Source: Limnobacter alexandrii
GTDB taxonomy: Bacteria > Pseudomonadota > Gammaproteobacteria > Burkholderiales > Burkholderiaceae_B
Assembly: GCF_005871185.1 (NCBI RefSeq)
Contig: NZ_SWKN01000008.1
Span: 186,001-250,000 of the forward strand
DNA: 64,000 bases
Reading direction: 5' to 3'
Both the position numbers and the translations under genes were made by a program. The notes under the pieces were generated by a model. It did not search any database. It was not told where the DNA came from and saw nothing but the letters and a program-made list of their open reading frames with translations. Shown in pieces: positions 16,449 through 25,472 of the stretch. Position 1 is the stretch's first letter, and each line of letters begins with the position of its first letter.

Positions 16449-16820
16449 TCAGGAACGCGCCAAAAGCGCCACACCCAGTACGATCACGCCAATGGCCACC
16501 CAGCGCTGCAGGCTAACCGGTTCATTCAAAAAATACTGTGCGGCAAAGGCATTGATTACGTAACCAATTGCGAGCATGGGATAGGCCAGGGTTACGTCTA
16601 CCCGTGAAAGTGCCATCAGCCAAATGAGCAGTGAAAACCCATAGCAAAACAGGCCCAGGATCATGGGCCATTGCAAAAACAGGGCCGACATGGCGCCCAG
16701 GCTTAGCGCGCTGGAGGCCTCAATCACCCCCACCTTATTGGTGGCCATTTTGAGCAGCAATTGGGCCAGTGCATTCAAGATAACGCCAGAAAGCACCAAA
16801 ATAGCGGCGTATGCGGTCAT
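16449..16820 (-). CDS. Small four-helix DMT-superfamily transporter (EamA/SMR-like)
   Basis: A 123-residue, very hydrophobic protein with four predicted membrane helices (about 4-22, 35-60, 68-90 and 100-121). Features such as LNALAQLLLKMA in helix 1 and VTLAYPMLAIGYVINA in helix 3 resemble single-module EamA/SMR proteins such as the ArnE/ArnF type, which work as dimers. The glutamate typical of drug-pumping SMR helix 1 is absent, so multidrug efflux is less likely than lipid-linked or metabolite transport. Its start overlaps the stop of the upstream Mth938-like gene by four bases (ATGA), so the two are translationally coupled. Confidence 0.75.
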   Translation of the reverse strand: MTAYAAILVLSGVILNALAQLLLKMATNKVGVIEASSALSLGAMSALFLQWPMILGLFCYGFSLLIWLMALSRVDVTLAYPMLAIGYVINAFAAQYFLNEPVSLQRWVAIGVIVLGVALLARS

Positions 16821-17194
16821 AGGAGAATCGCGGCAATCACGTGCCGGCCTTCACCAATCAAAATGTTGTAGGTACGGCAAGCGGCCTGACTGTCCATGTA
16901 TTCTACGGGGCAGCGTTTGTTGGCGAAAAACTTGCGAATGTCCATGCCCGGAAAAACCTGTTTGGGACCTGTGCCAATCAGCAGCACTTCCATGCTTTCA
17001 GGGCACTGGCTGTATAGCCATTCGCAGTGGGCCAATTCCAGCGGGCCTGAACCCGCGTTTTCCCAAATTTTTGGGGTGAAATCGGTGCCAAACACCACGC
17101 TTTCAGTTTGAAGCCTGCCGCTGATCACGACACCTTCTTCGTCATACCGCTGAACGACGAATTGATTGTCGAGCGATTCAGGTTGAAATTTCAT
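16817..17194 (-). CDS. Mth938-like (DUF498/NDUFAF3-type) protein
   Basis: A 125-residue protein with the family pattern YDEEGVVISGR early, then EVLLIGTGPKQVFPG near residues 72-86 and TYNILIGEGRHVIAAILL at the end. Relatives include human NDUFAF3/C3orf60, a complex I assembly factor, and archaeal Mth938 of unknown biochemical role. In proteobacteria these proteins often sit near sec or nuo genes; here the neighbour is a small transporter with a four-base overlap. The start at 17194 avoids nine extra residues from an upstream ATG. The bacterial role is not known. Confidence 0.82.
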   Translation of the reverse strand: MKFQPESLDNQFVVQRYDEEGVVISGRLQTESVVFGTDFTPKIWENAGSGPLELAHCEWLYSQCPESMEVLLIGTGPKQVFPGMDIRKFFANKRCPVEYMDSQAACRTYNILIGEGRHVIAAILL

Positions 17195-17323
17195 TCGAAA
17201 GATGCTCCAGGATGGGGCCAAAGCCTAGCAGGCATTGGCCTAAACGGTTAAATTATAAGACTTTGCGCGAGCAAAAGAATAAGCACCTTAATAACCACCA
17301 CAACAATCCACACACAGGTCGAC

Positions 17324-18550
17324 ATGAAACCCATTCTCAAATCTGCCAAGCTGGCCAATGTTTGCTACGACATCCGCGGACCGGTGATGCAGCGAGCGCG
17401 GCAATTGGAAGAGGAAGGGCACCGAATTCTGAAGCTGAACATCGGCAACTTGGCCCCTTTTGGCTTTGAGGCGCCCGACGAAGTTCGGCAAGACGTGATC
17501 ATGAACCTGGGCGATGCTTCGGGTTATAGCGACAGCAAGGGCCTTTTTGCTGCACGCAAGTCCATCATGCACTACACCCAGCAAAAGAAAATCAAGGGTG
17601 TCACACTCGACGACATCATTGTAGGCAATGGCGTGTCTGAACTGATTGTAATGAGCATGCAGGGCTTGCTGAACAACGGCGATGAGGTGCTGGTGCCCGC
17701 GCCCGATTACCCCTTGTGGACTGCTGCTGTCAGTATTTCTGGTGGCACACCGCGGCATTACCTGTGCGACGAGCAAAGCGACTGGTACCCAGACACCAAG
17801 CACCTGCGCAGCCTGATCAATGAAAAAACCAAGGCCATGGTCATCATCAACCCCAACAACCCCACGGGTGCTTTGTACCCCGAGGCGGTGTTGCAAGAGC
17901 TGATTCAGATTGCCCGTGAACACCAGTTGATTATTTTTGCAGACGAAATTTACGACAAGATGTTGTATGACGGTGCGGAACACACTTCCATTGCATCGCT
18001 GGCCGACGATGTGTTGTTCATCACCATGAACGGTTTGTCTAAAAATTACCGTGCCTGTGGTTACAGGGCAGGATGGATGGTCATTTCTGGCGACAAGCGC
18101 CACGCCACCGATTACATCGACGGTTTGGGCATCATGGCGTCCATGCGTCTGTGCGCCAATGTGCCGGGCCAGTACGCCATTCAAACCTCGCTGGGTGGTT
18201 ATCAAAGCATCAACGACCTGGTCGGCCCGGGCGGGCGCCTTACTCGCCAGCGCGATTTGGCCTACGACCTGATGACAGCAATTCCCGGCGTTACCTGTGT
18301 GAAGCCCAAGGCAGCGTTGTACCTCTTCCCGCGGCTGGACCCTAAAATTTATCCCATCAAAAACGACCAGCGCTTTGTGCTGGAGTTGTTGGAGGCTGAA
18401 AAGGTGCTGGTGGTGCAGGGTACAGGCTTTAATTGGATCAATCCGGATCATTTCCGGGTGGTTTTCCTACCCAACACCGATGATTTGACGGACGCAGTTG
18501 GTAGAATTGCACGCTTCCTGGAAAGTTATCGAAAACAACACCTTGGCTGA
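17324..18550 (+). CDS. alaA: Glutamate-pyruvate aminotransferase (AlaA type)
   Basis: A 408-residue PLP-dependent class I/II aminotransferase. NPNNPTGA near 174-181, ADEIYDKM and the PLP-lysine motif GLSKNYRACGYRAGW near 238-252 are as in E. coli AlaA (YfbQ), also in length. It makes alanine from pyruvate with glutamate as donor. It leads a run into hom (gap seven bases) and thrC, an arrangement common in betaproteobacteria that groups alanine and threonine synthesis. The ATG at 17324 has an AGG seven bases before it. Confidence 0.92.
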   Translation: MKPILKSAKLANVCYDIRGPVMQRARQLEEEGHRILKLNIGNLAPFGFEAPDEVRQDVIMNLGDASGYSDSKGLFAARKSIMHYTQQKKIKGVTLDDIIVGNGVSELIVMSMQGLLNNGDEVLVPAPDYPLWTAAVSISGGTPRHYLCDEQSDWYPDTKHLRSLINEKTKAMVIINPNNPTGALYPEAVLQELIQIAREHQLIIFADEIYDKMLYDGAEHTSIASLADDVLFITMNGLSKNYRACGYRAGWMVISGDKRHATDYIDGLGIMASMRLCANVPGQYAIQTSLGGYQSINDLVGPGGRLTRQRDLAYDLMTAIPGVTCVKPKAALYLFPRLDPKIYPIKNDQRFVLELLEAEKVLVVQGTGFNWINPDHFRVVFLPNTDDLTDAVGRIARFLESYRKQHLG

Positions 18551-18557
18551 TTTAAAA

Positions 18558-19871
18558 ATGAACAAACCTCTACGAGTGGCCCTGCTGGGTTTGGGTACTG
18601 TCGGTTCCGGCACTTTCAATGTGCTGAAAGACAATGCGAATGAAATTGAACGCCGTGTGGGTTTCCCCATTCAGATCAAAGTCATCGCCGACCTGAACAC
18701 TGACAAAGCCCGTGAACTGGCTGGCCCAGGCGTTGAGGTGTTGGGCGATGCATTTGAAGCCGTGAAGCGCGACGACATTGATGTGGTGGTCGAGCTGATC
18801 GGTGGTTATACCATTGCCAAGCAATTGGTACTTGCTGCAATTAACGCTGGCAAGCACGTGGTTACTGCCAACAAAGCCTTGCTGGCTGTGCATGGCGATG
18901 AAATTTTCGCGGCAGCTGAAGCCAACAATGTGATGGTGGCGTTTGAGGCCGCAGTGGCTGGTGGTATCCCGGTGATCAAGGCAGTCAAGGAAGGCTTGGC
19001 GGCCAACAAAATTGAGTACGTGGCCGGCATTATCAACGGCACTTGCAACTTTATTTTGTCGGAGATGCGCGACAAGGGATTGCCATTTACCGAAGTGTTG
19101 GCGCAAGCCCAAGCCTTTGGCTATGCCGAAGCAGACCCTACCTTTGACATTGAAGGTGTAGACGCAGCCCACAAAATCAGCCTGTTAAGCTCGCTTGCTT
19201 TTGGTGTGCCGGTTCAGTTTGAAAAAGCCTACATTGAAGGCATCACCAAGCTGACCAAGGAAGACATTCAGTTCGCCGAGCAGCTGGGTTATCGTGTGAA
19301 ATTGCTGGGCATTGCCAAGCGCACCGAGCAAGGCGTGGAATTGCGCGTACACCCCACGCTGATTCCTGGCAAGCGCTTGATCGCCAATGTGGAAGGTGTC
19401 ATGAACGCAGTGCTGGTGAAGGCCAACGCGGTAGGCCCCACTTTGTACTACGGTGCGGGTGCAGGCAGTTTGCCCACAGCCTCTGCTGTGGTGGCTGACC
19501 TCATCGAGATTGCGCGCTCAAGCCAGGCGCCCTTGGCCAGCCGTGTGCCAGTATTGGCTTTCCAGAAAGCAGGTATTCAAAACCTGGACGTGTTGCCCAT
19601 GGAGAAGGTGGTCACTGCCTTTTACCTGCGTTTGGCTGTGGATGATCGCCCGGGTGTGCTGGCTGAAGTGACCCGTTTGCTGGCTGACAATCAAATTTCA
19701 ATTGAAGCCATGATTCAACGCCAAGCCACCAGCGAAAAAGAAACCGCTGAAATTGTGTTGTTGACCCACCGTTGTGTGGAAGGTGATGTGAACGAAGCCA
19801 TTGCCAAAATTGAGGCCTTGGATAGCGTACATGGCCCCTTGACCCGAATTCGTGTAGAGGACTTGAGCTGA
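18558..19871 (+). CDS. hom: Homoserine dehydrogenase
   Basis: A 437-residue monofunctional homoserine dehydrogenase, reducing aspartate semialdehyde to homoserine. The NAD(P)-binding GLGTVGSGT is near residues 11-19, the catalytic core has VTANKALLA near 103-111 and GIINGTCNFILSEM near 163-176, and a C-terminal ACT domain (about 350-430, VDDRPGVLAEVTRLLADN) is present for threonine feedback. The start at 18558 (MNKPLRV) fits the family; an in-frame ATG at 18498 lies within alaA. One base separates hom from thrC, so the genes are coupled. Confidence 0.96.
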   Translation: MNKPLRVALLGLGTVGSGTFNVLKDNANEIERRVGFPIQIKVIADLNTDKARELAGPGVEVLGDAFEAVKRDDIDVVVELIGGYTIAKQLVLAAINAGKHVVTANKALLAVHGDEIFAAAEANNVMVAFEAAVAGGIPVIKAVKEGLAANKIEYVAGIINGTCNFILSEMRDKGLPFTEVLAQAQAFGYAEADPTFDIEGVDAAHKISLLSSLAFGVPVQFEKAYIEGITKLTKEDIQFAEQLGYRVKLLGIAKRTEQGVELRVHPTLIPGKRLIANVEGVMNAVLVKANAVGPTLYYGAGAGSLPTASAVVADLIEIARSSQAPLASRVPVLAFQKAGIQNLDVLPMEKVVTAFYLRLAVDDRPGVLAEVTRLLADNQISIEAMIQRQATSEKETAEIVLLTHRCVEGDVNEAIAKIEALDSVHGPLTRIRVEDLS

Positions 19872-19872
19872 A

Positions 19873-21288
19873 ATGAAATACTTCAGCAGCCGTGGGGGCA
19901 TGGATCCCCAAGATTTCTCGGAAATTTTGCTGGAAGGCTTGGCACCTGATGGTGGTCTGGCCGTGCCCGAGTTTTACCCGCAAGTGGCTTTGCATGTGCT
20001 GGAAAGCTGGAAAAAGCTGAGCTACGGTGAGTTGGCGTTTGAGGTGTTGAAGCCTTTCGCCACCGACATTCCTGAAGCCGACTTGAAAGCACTGACCACC
20101 AAAACCTACACCAAAGCCGTGTATGGCACTGAAGAAATTACGCCAGTGCGAGAGCTGTTTGATGGCATGAAGGTGTTGGAGTTGTCCAACGGCCCCACGC
20201 TGGCTTTCAAAGACATGGCCATGCAGTTGCTCGGTAACCTGTTTGAATACCAGTTGGCCCGCACCAACCGTGAGTTGAATATTCTGGGTGCTACCAGTGG
20301 CGACACTGGTTCTGCGGCTGAATACGCCATGCGTGGCAAGAAGGGTGTGCGGGTTTTCATGTTAAGCCCGGCTGGAAAAATGAGTGCTTTTCAGCGCGCT
20401 CAAATGTACAGCTTGCAAGACCCGAATATTTTTAATATTGCCATTGAAGGTTTGTTCGACGACTGCCAGGACATCGTGAAGGCAGTCAGTGAAGACCTGG
20501 AATACAAGGCGCGCCAGAAAATTGGCACGGTGAATTCCATCAACTGGGGCCGCATTTCTGCGCAGGTTGTGTACTACTTCAATGCCTACCTGCGTACGGC
20601 TGAAAAAATTGGCGATCCGGTCAGCTTCGCAGTACCTTCCGGCAATTTCGGTAACGTGCTGGCCGGCCACATTGCACGGCAAATGGGCTTGCCCATTCGC
20701 AAGCTGATTGTGGCCACCAATGAAAACAATGTGCTCGATGAGTTTTTCAAAACTGGGGTGTATCGCCCGCGTAAATCTGCGGAAACGTACATCACTTCCA
20801 GCCCATCCATGGACATTTCCAAGGCCTCGAACTTCGAGCGCTTTGTGTACGACTTGCTGGGCCGCGACCCCAAGGCCTTGAAAGCCTTGTGGAAAGATTT
20901 GGCAGCGAATGGTCAGTTTGATTTGTCGCAGGATTCGCGTTTCAAGCACATCGAGCAGGATTTCGGTTTTCAGTCGGGTTCATCGAATCACCAAAACCGC
21001 CTGGACACCATCAAGGAAGTGTATGCCCGTACCGGCACCTTAATCGACACCCACACTGCCGATGCAGTGAAAGTGGCTCGAGAACTTGTGGAGCCAGGCG
21101 TGCCCATGGTTATTCTGGAGACCGCCTTGGCTGTGAAGTTTGCAGAAACCATTGAAGAAGCCACAGGCCAAACACCACCCGTGCCCGAGCAGTTTCAGGG
21201 CATCGAAAAGCTGCCACAGCGAGTCACGGAAATGCCAATTTCCGCAGACCAGGTCAAGGCTTTTATTGCCAAGAATACCGGGCTGTAA
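19873..21288 (+). CDS. thrC: Threonine synthase
   Basis: A 471-residue PLP enzyme of the long threonine synthase subfamily, making threonine from O-phosphohomoserine. The opening MKYFSSRGG, the PLP-lysine motif LAFKDMAMQ near 113-121, the GATSGDTGSAAE loop near 140-151 and PSGNFGN near 256-262 are all present. thrB is absent from this cluster, so homoserine kinase must be encoded elsewhere. A strong hairpin without T-run follows at 21321-21353. Confidence 0.96.
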   Translation: MKYFSSRGGMDPQDFSEILLEGLAPDGGLAVPEFYPQVALHVLESWKKLSYGELAFEVLKPFATDIPEADLKALTTKTYTKAVYGTEEITPVRELFDGMKVLELSNGPTLAFKDMAMQLLGNLFEYQLARTNRELNILGATSGDTGSAAEYAMRGKKGVRVFMLSPAGKMSAFQRAQMYSLQDPNIFNIAIEGLFDDCQDIVKAVSEDLEYKARQKIGTVNSINWGRISAQVVYYFNAYLRTAEKIGDPVSFAVPSGNFGNVLAGHIARQMGLPIRKLIVATNENNVLDEFFKTGVYRPRKSAETYITSSPSMDISKASNFERFVYDLLGRDPKALKALWKDLAANGQFDLSQDSRFKHIEQDFGFQSGSSNHQNRLDTIKEVYARTGTLIDTHTADAVKVARELVEPGVPMVILETALAVKFAETIEEATGQTPPVPEQFQGIEKLPQRVTEMPISADQVKAFIAKNTGL

Positions 21289-21320
21289 TCTGGTGGGTTT
21301 CATTTTCAAACAATCGTTTG

Positions 21321-21353
21321 CCTGCAAGTAATAGGGTTTACCTAACTTGCAGG
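21321..21353 (+). terminator. Strong hairpin between thrC and the response-regulator gene
   Basis: CCTGCAAGT (21321-21329) pairs exactly with ACTTGCAGG (21345-21353); inside it TAGG pairs with CCTA. No T-run follows, so it is either a terminator needing a factor, an mRNA 3' end protector or an attenuator for the sigma-54 regulator gene downstream. Confidence 0.45.
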
Positions 21354-21410
21354 TCCAAACGGAATCATGAACAATGGCAAAGTTAAGTAACACCCCGTGA
21401 AGCCACTGTT

Positions 21411-22823
21411 TTGACCTCTCAATCCAACACTGTTGACCTCCCCAAAGTTGCCACCGGCCAAGGCATCGATGCCCAGCCCAGAAAGGGTTTGTCGGCGTTG
21501 GCTGTGGATGATGAGCCTGGCATGCGCCATTTCCTGGAAAAGGCGCTGGAAACCCGTTTTGCACGTGTAGATACCGCAGGCTCTGTTGAAATGGCCCAGG
21601 CCCTGTTCGACAACCATGACTACAGCACTGTGGTGCTGGACGTGAGCTTGCCCGGTAAAAGTGGCCTTCAATGGCTGAACGAGTTGCGCCAAGGTGGCTA
21701 CGAGGGCGATGTAATCCTGATTACTGGCTATGCCGACATGGACACCGCCATTGGTGCCCTGCGCGCAGGCGCGCAAGACTTTCTCCAGAAACCCTTTCGT
21801 ATTGACCAACTTTGGTACGCACTTGATCGCGCAGCCGACCAAAACCGCTTGAAACGTGAAAACTTCGTGCTGAAAAGGGCTGTTTCCAATCTTCAGCAAA
21901 ACGAGCAGGTGATGGTCGGTGAAAGTCCGATTGTGCGCCAACTGCGAAAGCTGGTGGCCAAAGTGGCCCCAACCGATTCCACTGTGCTGCTCACGGGCGA
22001 GTCTGGCTCGGGCAAAGAAGTATTGGCCCGTACCCTGCATGGCATGAGTCTGCGAAGCGAGCGCCCATTTGTGCCCATTAACTGCGGTGCCATTTCTCCG
22101 GAATTGATTGAAAGCGAGTTGTTTGGCCATGCCAAGGGCGCTTTCACTGGCGCCAATGAATCGCACCAGGGCCTGTTCTACTACGCACAGGGCGGCACTC
22201 TGTTTCTCGATGAAATAGGCGAGTTGCCGCTGAGCATGCAAACCAAATTGTTGCGAGTTCTTGAAGACCGGCGAATTCGTCCGGTGGGCAGCACCAAAGA
22301 AGTGGATGTGGATGTGCGCATTGTTGCTGCGACAAACGTGAATCTGGATGTAGAGGTGAAGCGCGGGCGCTTCAGGCAAGACTTGTATTACCGATTGCAA
22401 GTGATGCCGATTGAAATGCCGCCTTTGCGCAGCCGCCCCGAAGACATCGAGCTTCTGGCCAACTACTTCATCAAGGTGTTTGCCAAAAAGCTGCGCATTG
22501 ATCCCTTGAAAATAAGCCCGGAAATGCAGGCGCGTTTACAGGCCTACGAATGGCCAGGCAATGTGCGTGAACTGCGAAATTTCATTGAGCGTTCATTGAT
22601 TTTGGGTTATTTCCCCAAGGAAGATTTGCCTTTGAATCTTGATCTGGATGAGCGGACTGCCATTGAAGAAGACCCTCAGAGCGAGTCGCTGGAGCAGGTT
22701 GAAAAAGCGCACATTCTGCGTGTGTTGAATGCCTGCAGCGGGAATAAATCCGAAGCAGCACGCCGCTTGGGCGTGTCCCGAAAAACACTTGAACGAAAGT
22801 GCATGGCGTGGAGCCAAGAATAG
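21411..22823 (+). CDS. Sigma-54-dependent response regulator (NtrC family)
   Basis: A 470-residue regulator. The receiver has ALAVDDEPG near 27-35 and the phosphoacceptor Asp in VVLDVSLPG near residue 77, with Lys in LQKPF. The AAA+ domain has Walker A GESGSGKE near 198-205, the sigma-54 contact motif GAFTGA in canonical form, and GGTLFLDEIGE as Walker B. The C-terminal Fis-like helix-turn-helix is KSEAARRLGVSRKTLERK. The only in-frame start I find before the receiver is a TTG at 21411, with about 25 poorly conserved residues preceding the fold. The partner kinase overlaps its end by 25 bases. Targets are unknown. Confidence 0.88.
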   Translation: MTSQSNTVDLPKVATGQGIDAQPRKGLSALAVDDEPGMRHFLEKALETRFARVDTAGSVEMAQALFDNHDYSTVVLDVSLPGKSGLQWLNELRQGGYEGDVILITGYADMDTAIGALRAGAQDFLQKPFRIDQLWYALDRAADQNRLKRENFVLKRAVSNLQQNEQVMVGESPIVRQLRKLVAKVAPTDSTVLLTGESGSGKEVLARTLHGMSLRSERPFVPINCGAISPELIESELFGHAKGAFTGANESHQGLFYYAQGGTLFLDEIGELPLSMQTKLLRVLEDRRIRPVGSTKEVDVDVRIVAATNVNLDVEVKRGRFRQDLYYRLQVMPIEMPPLRSRPEDIELLANYFIKVFAKKLRIDPLKISPEMQARLQAYEWPGNVRELRNFIERSLILGYFPKEDLPLNLDLDERTAIEEDPQSESLEQVEKAHILRVLNACSGNKSEAARRLGVSRKTLERKCMAWSQE

Positions 22824-24970
22824 GTCAGCGGCCATTTCCGCCACGCGGGCATTTTTGGCCCAGCCACTGGACTGTCAAGACCAAACTGGTTGTAACAGCC
22901 TGCATCCCTTTGCTGGTGCTCATTCCCATTGTGGCCATGCTGGTGTGGTCGGCTGGGCAGGCCGCTTATACAAAAATTCTCATTTCAAAAGTGCGCAGCG
23001 ATCTTGTGCTTGCGCAACAAGAGTTCACCGATGTGCAGGAAAGCAGGTCACAGGCCTTGAAAGCCTGGTCGGAAAGTGCCTTTCTTCGAAATCTGCTGAG
23101 CCAGCGGGGTGGCAAGCTGAACAACAAGGACCTGCAAACTCAAGCAGAGCGGCTCGGTTTTGCTTACCTGCGTTTGATCAGTCCAACTGGCATGGTGGTG
23201 AATTCGTTTCCCTCACGCTTGCCTTACATGCTCGACCCCGAGGTGCAAAAGTCAGTGAAGTTTCGCGAGTCAGGCAGCTACACCGTGTTGCTGTCGAACA
23301 AGGAGCTGATGGACATTTCCCCCGATCTCGCCTCGCGCGCGGTGCAGGCCATTATTCCAACTTCCAACGCAAGCCCATCATCCAAAAGCAAGGAGGACAG
23401 GGGCTTGGTTGTTCAGGTTTTGCAACCTGTTTTCAACGACGGGAATATGTTGGGTTATCTGGAAGGCGGTTTGCTGTTAAACGGCAATCTGGGTTTGGTA
23501 GATGAGATTAACAACCTGATTTATTCACCAAACACTTTGCTGGAAGGCTCCATCGGTACCACCACCATTTTTCTGGAAGACGTGCGCGTAGCCACTACGG
23601 TTCGTCGCGATGGCGAGTCACGTGCTTTGGGTACCCGTGTTTCTGACGTAGTTCGACAAAGCGTTTTGGGGCGCGGCGAAGTGTGGCTGGAACGTGCCTT
23701 CGTGGTGAACGACTGGTATGTGGCCGCTTATGCTCCGCTGTTGAGCCCGGAGGGCGCGCGGATCGGCATGTTTTATGTCGGCTTTCTGGAGGCACCTTAC
23801 GCCAATATCAAAACCCAATTGCTGATTTTGTTTTTACTGGCAGTGGGGGCAGCCATGGTGCTGGGTGCCATGATGGTGGTGCGCTTAACTTCGGGTATTT
23901 TTTATCCTCTGCGCCGTATGAATTACATCATGAGCTTGCAGGAACGTGGTGATACGGCAGCCCGTGTGGGCGATCTTCGCCGCGAAGATGAATTCGCAGA
24001 CCTGGCCAATCACTTCGATGCGCTGCTGGATCAACTGGATGCGCGCCGCAGCGAACTTCTTGGCCTCAATGAACAGCTGGATGAGCGCGTGCGGCAGCGA
24101 ACCGCTGATTTGCAGGCGGCCAATCAAAAACTTCATCAGGCGGTGGAGCAGTTGCTGGCTTCGGAAAAATTGGCGGCATTGGGACAGTTGACTGCCGGCA
24201 TTGCGCATGAATTCAACAACCCTTTGGCGATCATGATGGGGCATCTGGATTTGATCCGGATTACCCTGAATGATCCCGAAAGCCTTAAAACAGTGCGTTT
24301 GCTCGATGAGCAAGTACACCGCATGCGCAACATCGTGCAAAAGCTGCTGCAGTTTTGTCGGCCAGATGAATACGCGTCATACACCGAAGAGATCAATGTT
24401 AATGAAATCATTCAGGACAGCATTTTGTTTGTCCGCAATGAAATTGACATGGCACGTGCGCAGTTGAAGTTTGATTTTTCTGCACAACAAACTGTTCAAA
24501 TCAGCAAAACTGAATTGCAGCAGGTCATGGTGAATTTGTTGATTAACGCAACCCATGCCCTTGAAGGGCCATTCGATGCGCAGTTTGCCGCATTGAACGA
24601 GGGCCCCACCATTTCGATAAAAACTGCAGATGTTCTCTTGAGCGATGGCCAGCCGGCCGTGCAAATTCTGGTACAAAACAACGGCGAAGCGATTCCTTCA
24701 GATCGCTTGCAACTCATTTTCAAAATGTTCTACACCAGCAAACAGGCGGGCCGAGGAACCGGCTTGGGTCTGCCGGTCTCGCGCATGCTGGTTCAACGTT
24801 ATGGCGGCGATTTGTGGGCCACCAGCCCAGTGCTGCCGGAAGTTGAGCCACAATTCGGTGCCTGTTTTGAAATTGTGTTGCGTTGTAAGGCACGCCCATC
24901 CGCAGATATTTTGAAAGAAACAGGTCAGCAACTGTTGTTGATTGAAAAACAACTGTCAGAAGGAAACTGA
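22799..24970 (+). CDS. Membrane sensor histidine kinase with periplasmic Cache-like domain
   Basis: A 723-residue kinase. A membrane helix lies at about 28-50, a large periplasmic double-Cache-like domain fills 55-338, a second helix lies at 340-362, then HAMP, a coiled coil near 405-455, the HisKA box LGQLTAGIAHEFNNPLA with His near 468, and a HATPase domain with GRGTGLGLPVS. The start overlaps the preceding regulator gene by 25 bases, so the pair is coupled and almost surely partners. The periplasmic domain suggests sensing of a small extracellular ligand such as a carboxylate or amino acid; the ligand is not readable. mobB follows after one base. Confidence 0.88.
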   Translation: MHGVEPRIGQRPFPPRGHFWPSHWTVKTKLVVTACIPLLVLIPIVAMLVWSAGQAAYTKILISKVRSDLVLAQQEFTDVQESRSQALKAWSESAFLRNLLSQRGGKLNNKDLQTQAERLGFAYLRLISPTGMVVNSFPSRLPYMLDPEVQKSVKFRESGSYTVLLSNKELMDISPDLASRAVQAIIPTSNASPSSKSKEDRGLVVQVLQPVFNDGNMLGYLEGGLLLNGNLGLVDEINNLIYSPNTLLEGSIGTTTIFLEDVRVATTVRRDGESRALGTRVSDVVRQSVLGRGEVWLERAFVVNDWYVAAYAPLLSPEGARIGMFYVGFLEAPYANIKTQLLILFLLAVGAAMVLGAMMVVRLTSGIFYPLRRMNYIMSLQERGDTAARVGDLRREDEFADLANHFDALLDQLDARRSELLGLNEQLDERVRQRTADLQAANQKLHQAVEQLLASEKLAALGQLTAGIAHEFNNPLAIMMGHLDLIRITLNDPESLKTVRLLDEQVHRMRNIVQKLLQFCRPDEYASYTEEINVNEIIQDSILFVRNEIDMARAQLKFDFSAQQTVQISKTELQQVMVNLLINATHALEGPFDAQFAALNEGPTISIKTADVLLSDGQPAVQILVQNNGEAIPSDRLQLIFKMFYTSKQAGRGTGLGLPVSRMLVQRYGGDLWATSPVLPEVEPQFGACFEIVLRCKARPSADILKETGQQLLLIEKQLSEGN

Positions 24971-24971
24971 A

Positions 24972-25472
24972 GTGCCCAAGGTGTTTGGCTTTGCCGGTTT
25001 TTCCGGCGTGGGTAAAACCACATTGATTGAGCAGCTCTTGCCCATGTTGATCGGCGAGGGCGTTCGCGTGTCTGTGATTAAACACGCTCACCATGATTTT
25101 GACATTGACCGCCCAGGCAAAGACTCCTACAGACATCGAGAAGCAGGCGCCTATGAAGTGCTGATTACTGCCAACAAACGCTGGGTGTTGATGCATGAGT
25201 TGCGCGATGAAAGAGAACCCACACTGGAGGAGCAACTTGAAAAACTATCCCCTTGCGACCTGGTGATTGTTGAAGGATTCAAGCGGGCAGATATTCCCAA
25301 AATTGAAATTTGGCGAGAAGCCAATGGCAAACCCATGTTGTATCCTCAGGATTCGAACATTATTGCAGTGGCCTGCGACACTGAAATTGAGTGCCGTGGT
25401 TTGCCGGTTCTGCCTTTGAACGACCCGGCTTCGATTGCGCAATTCATCCTGAAACGGTTTGTGAATGATTGA
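24972..25472 (+). CDS. mobB: Molybdopterin-guanine dinucleotide biosynthesis adaptor MobB
   Basis: A 166-residue GTPase-like P-loop protein. Walker A GFSGVGKTTL lies at 7-16, followed by HAHHDFDIDRPGKDSYRHREAGA, the MobB switch region, and EGFKRADIPKIE near 97-108. MobB binds GTP and assists MobA in converting molybdopterin to the MGD form. Translation is assigned to the GTG at 24972, one base after the kinase stop, with AAGGAA upstream; the ATG at 24942 lies inside the kinase gene. It overlaps moeA by eight bases. mobA is not in the window. Confidence 0.9.
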   Translation: MPKVFGFAGFSGVGKTTLIEQLLPMLIGEGVRVSVIKHAHHDFDIDRPGKDSYRHREAGAYEVLITANKRWVLMHELRDEREPTLEEQLEKLSPCDLVIVEGFKRADIPKIEIWREANGKPMLYPQDSNIIAVACDTEIECRGLPVLPLNDPASIAQFILKRFVND

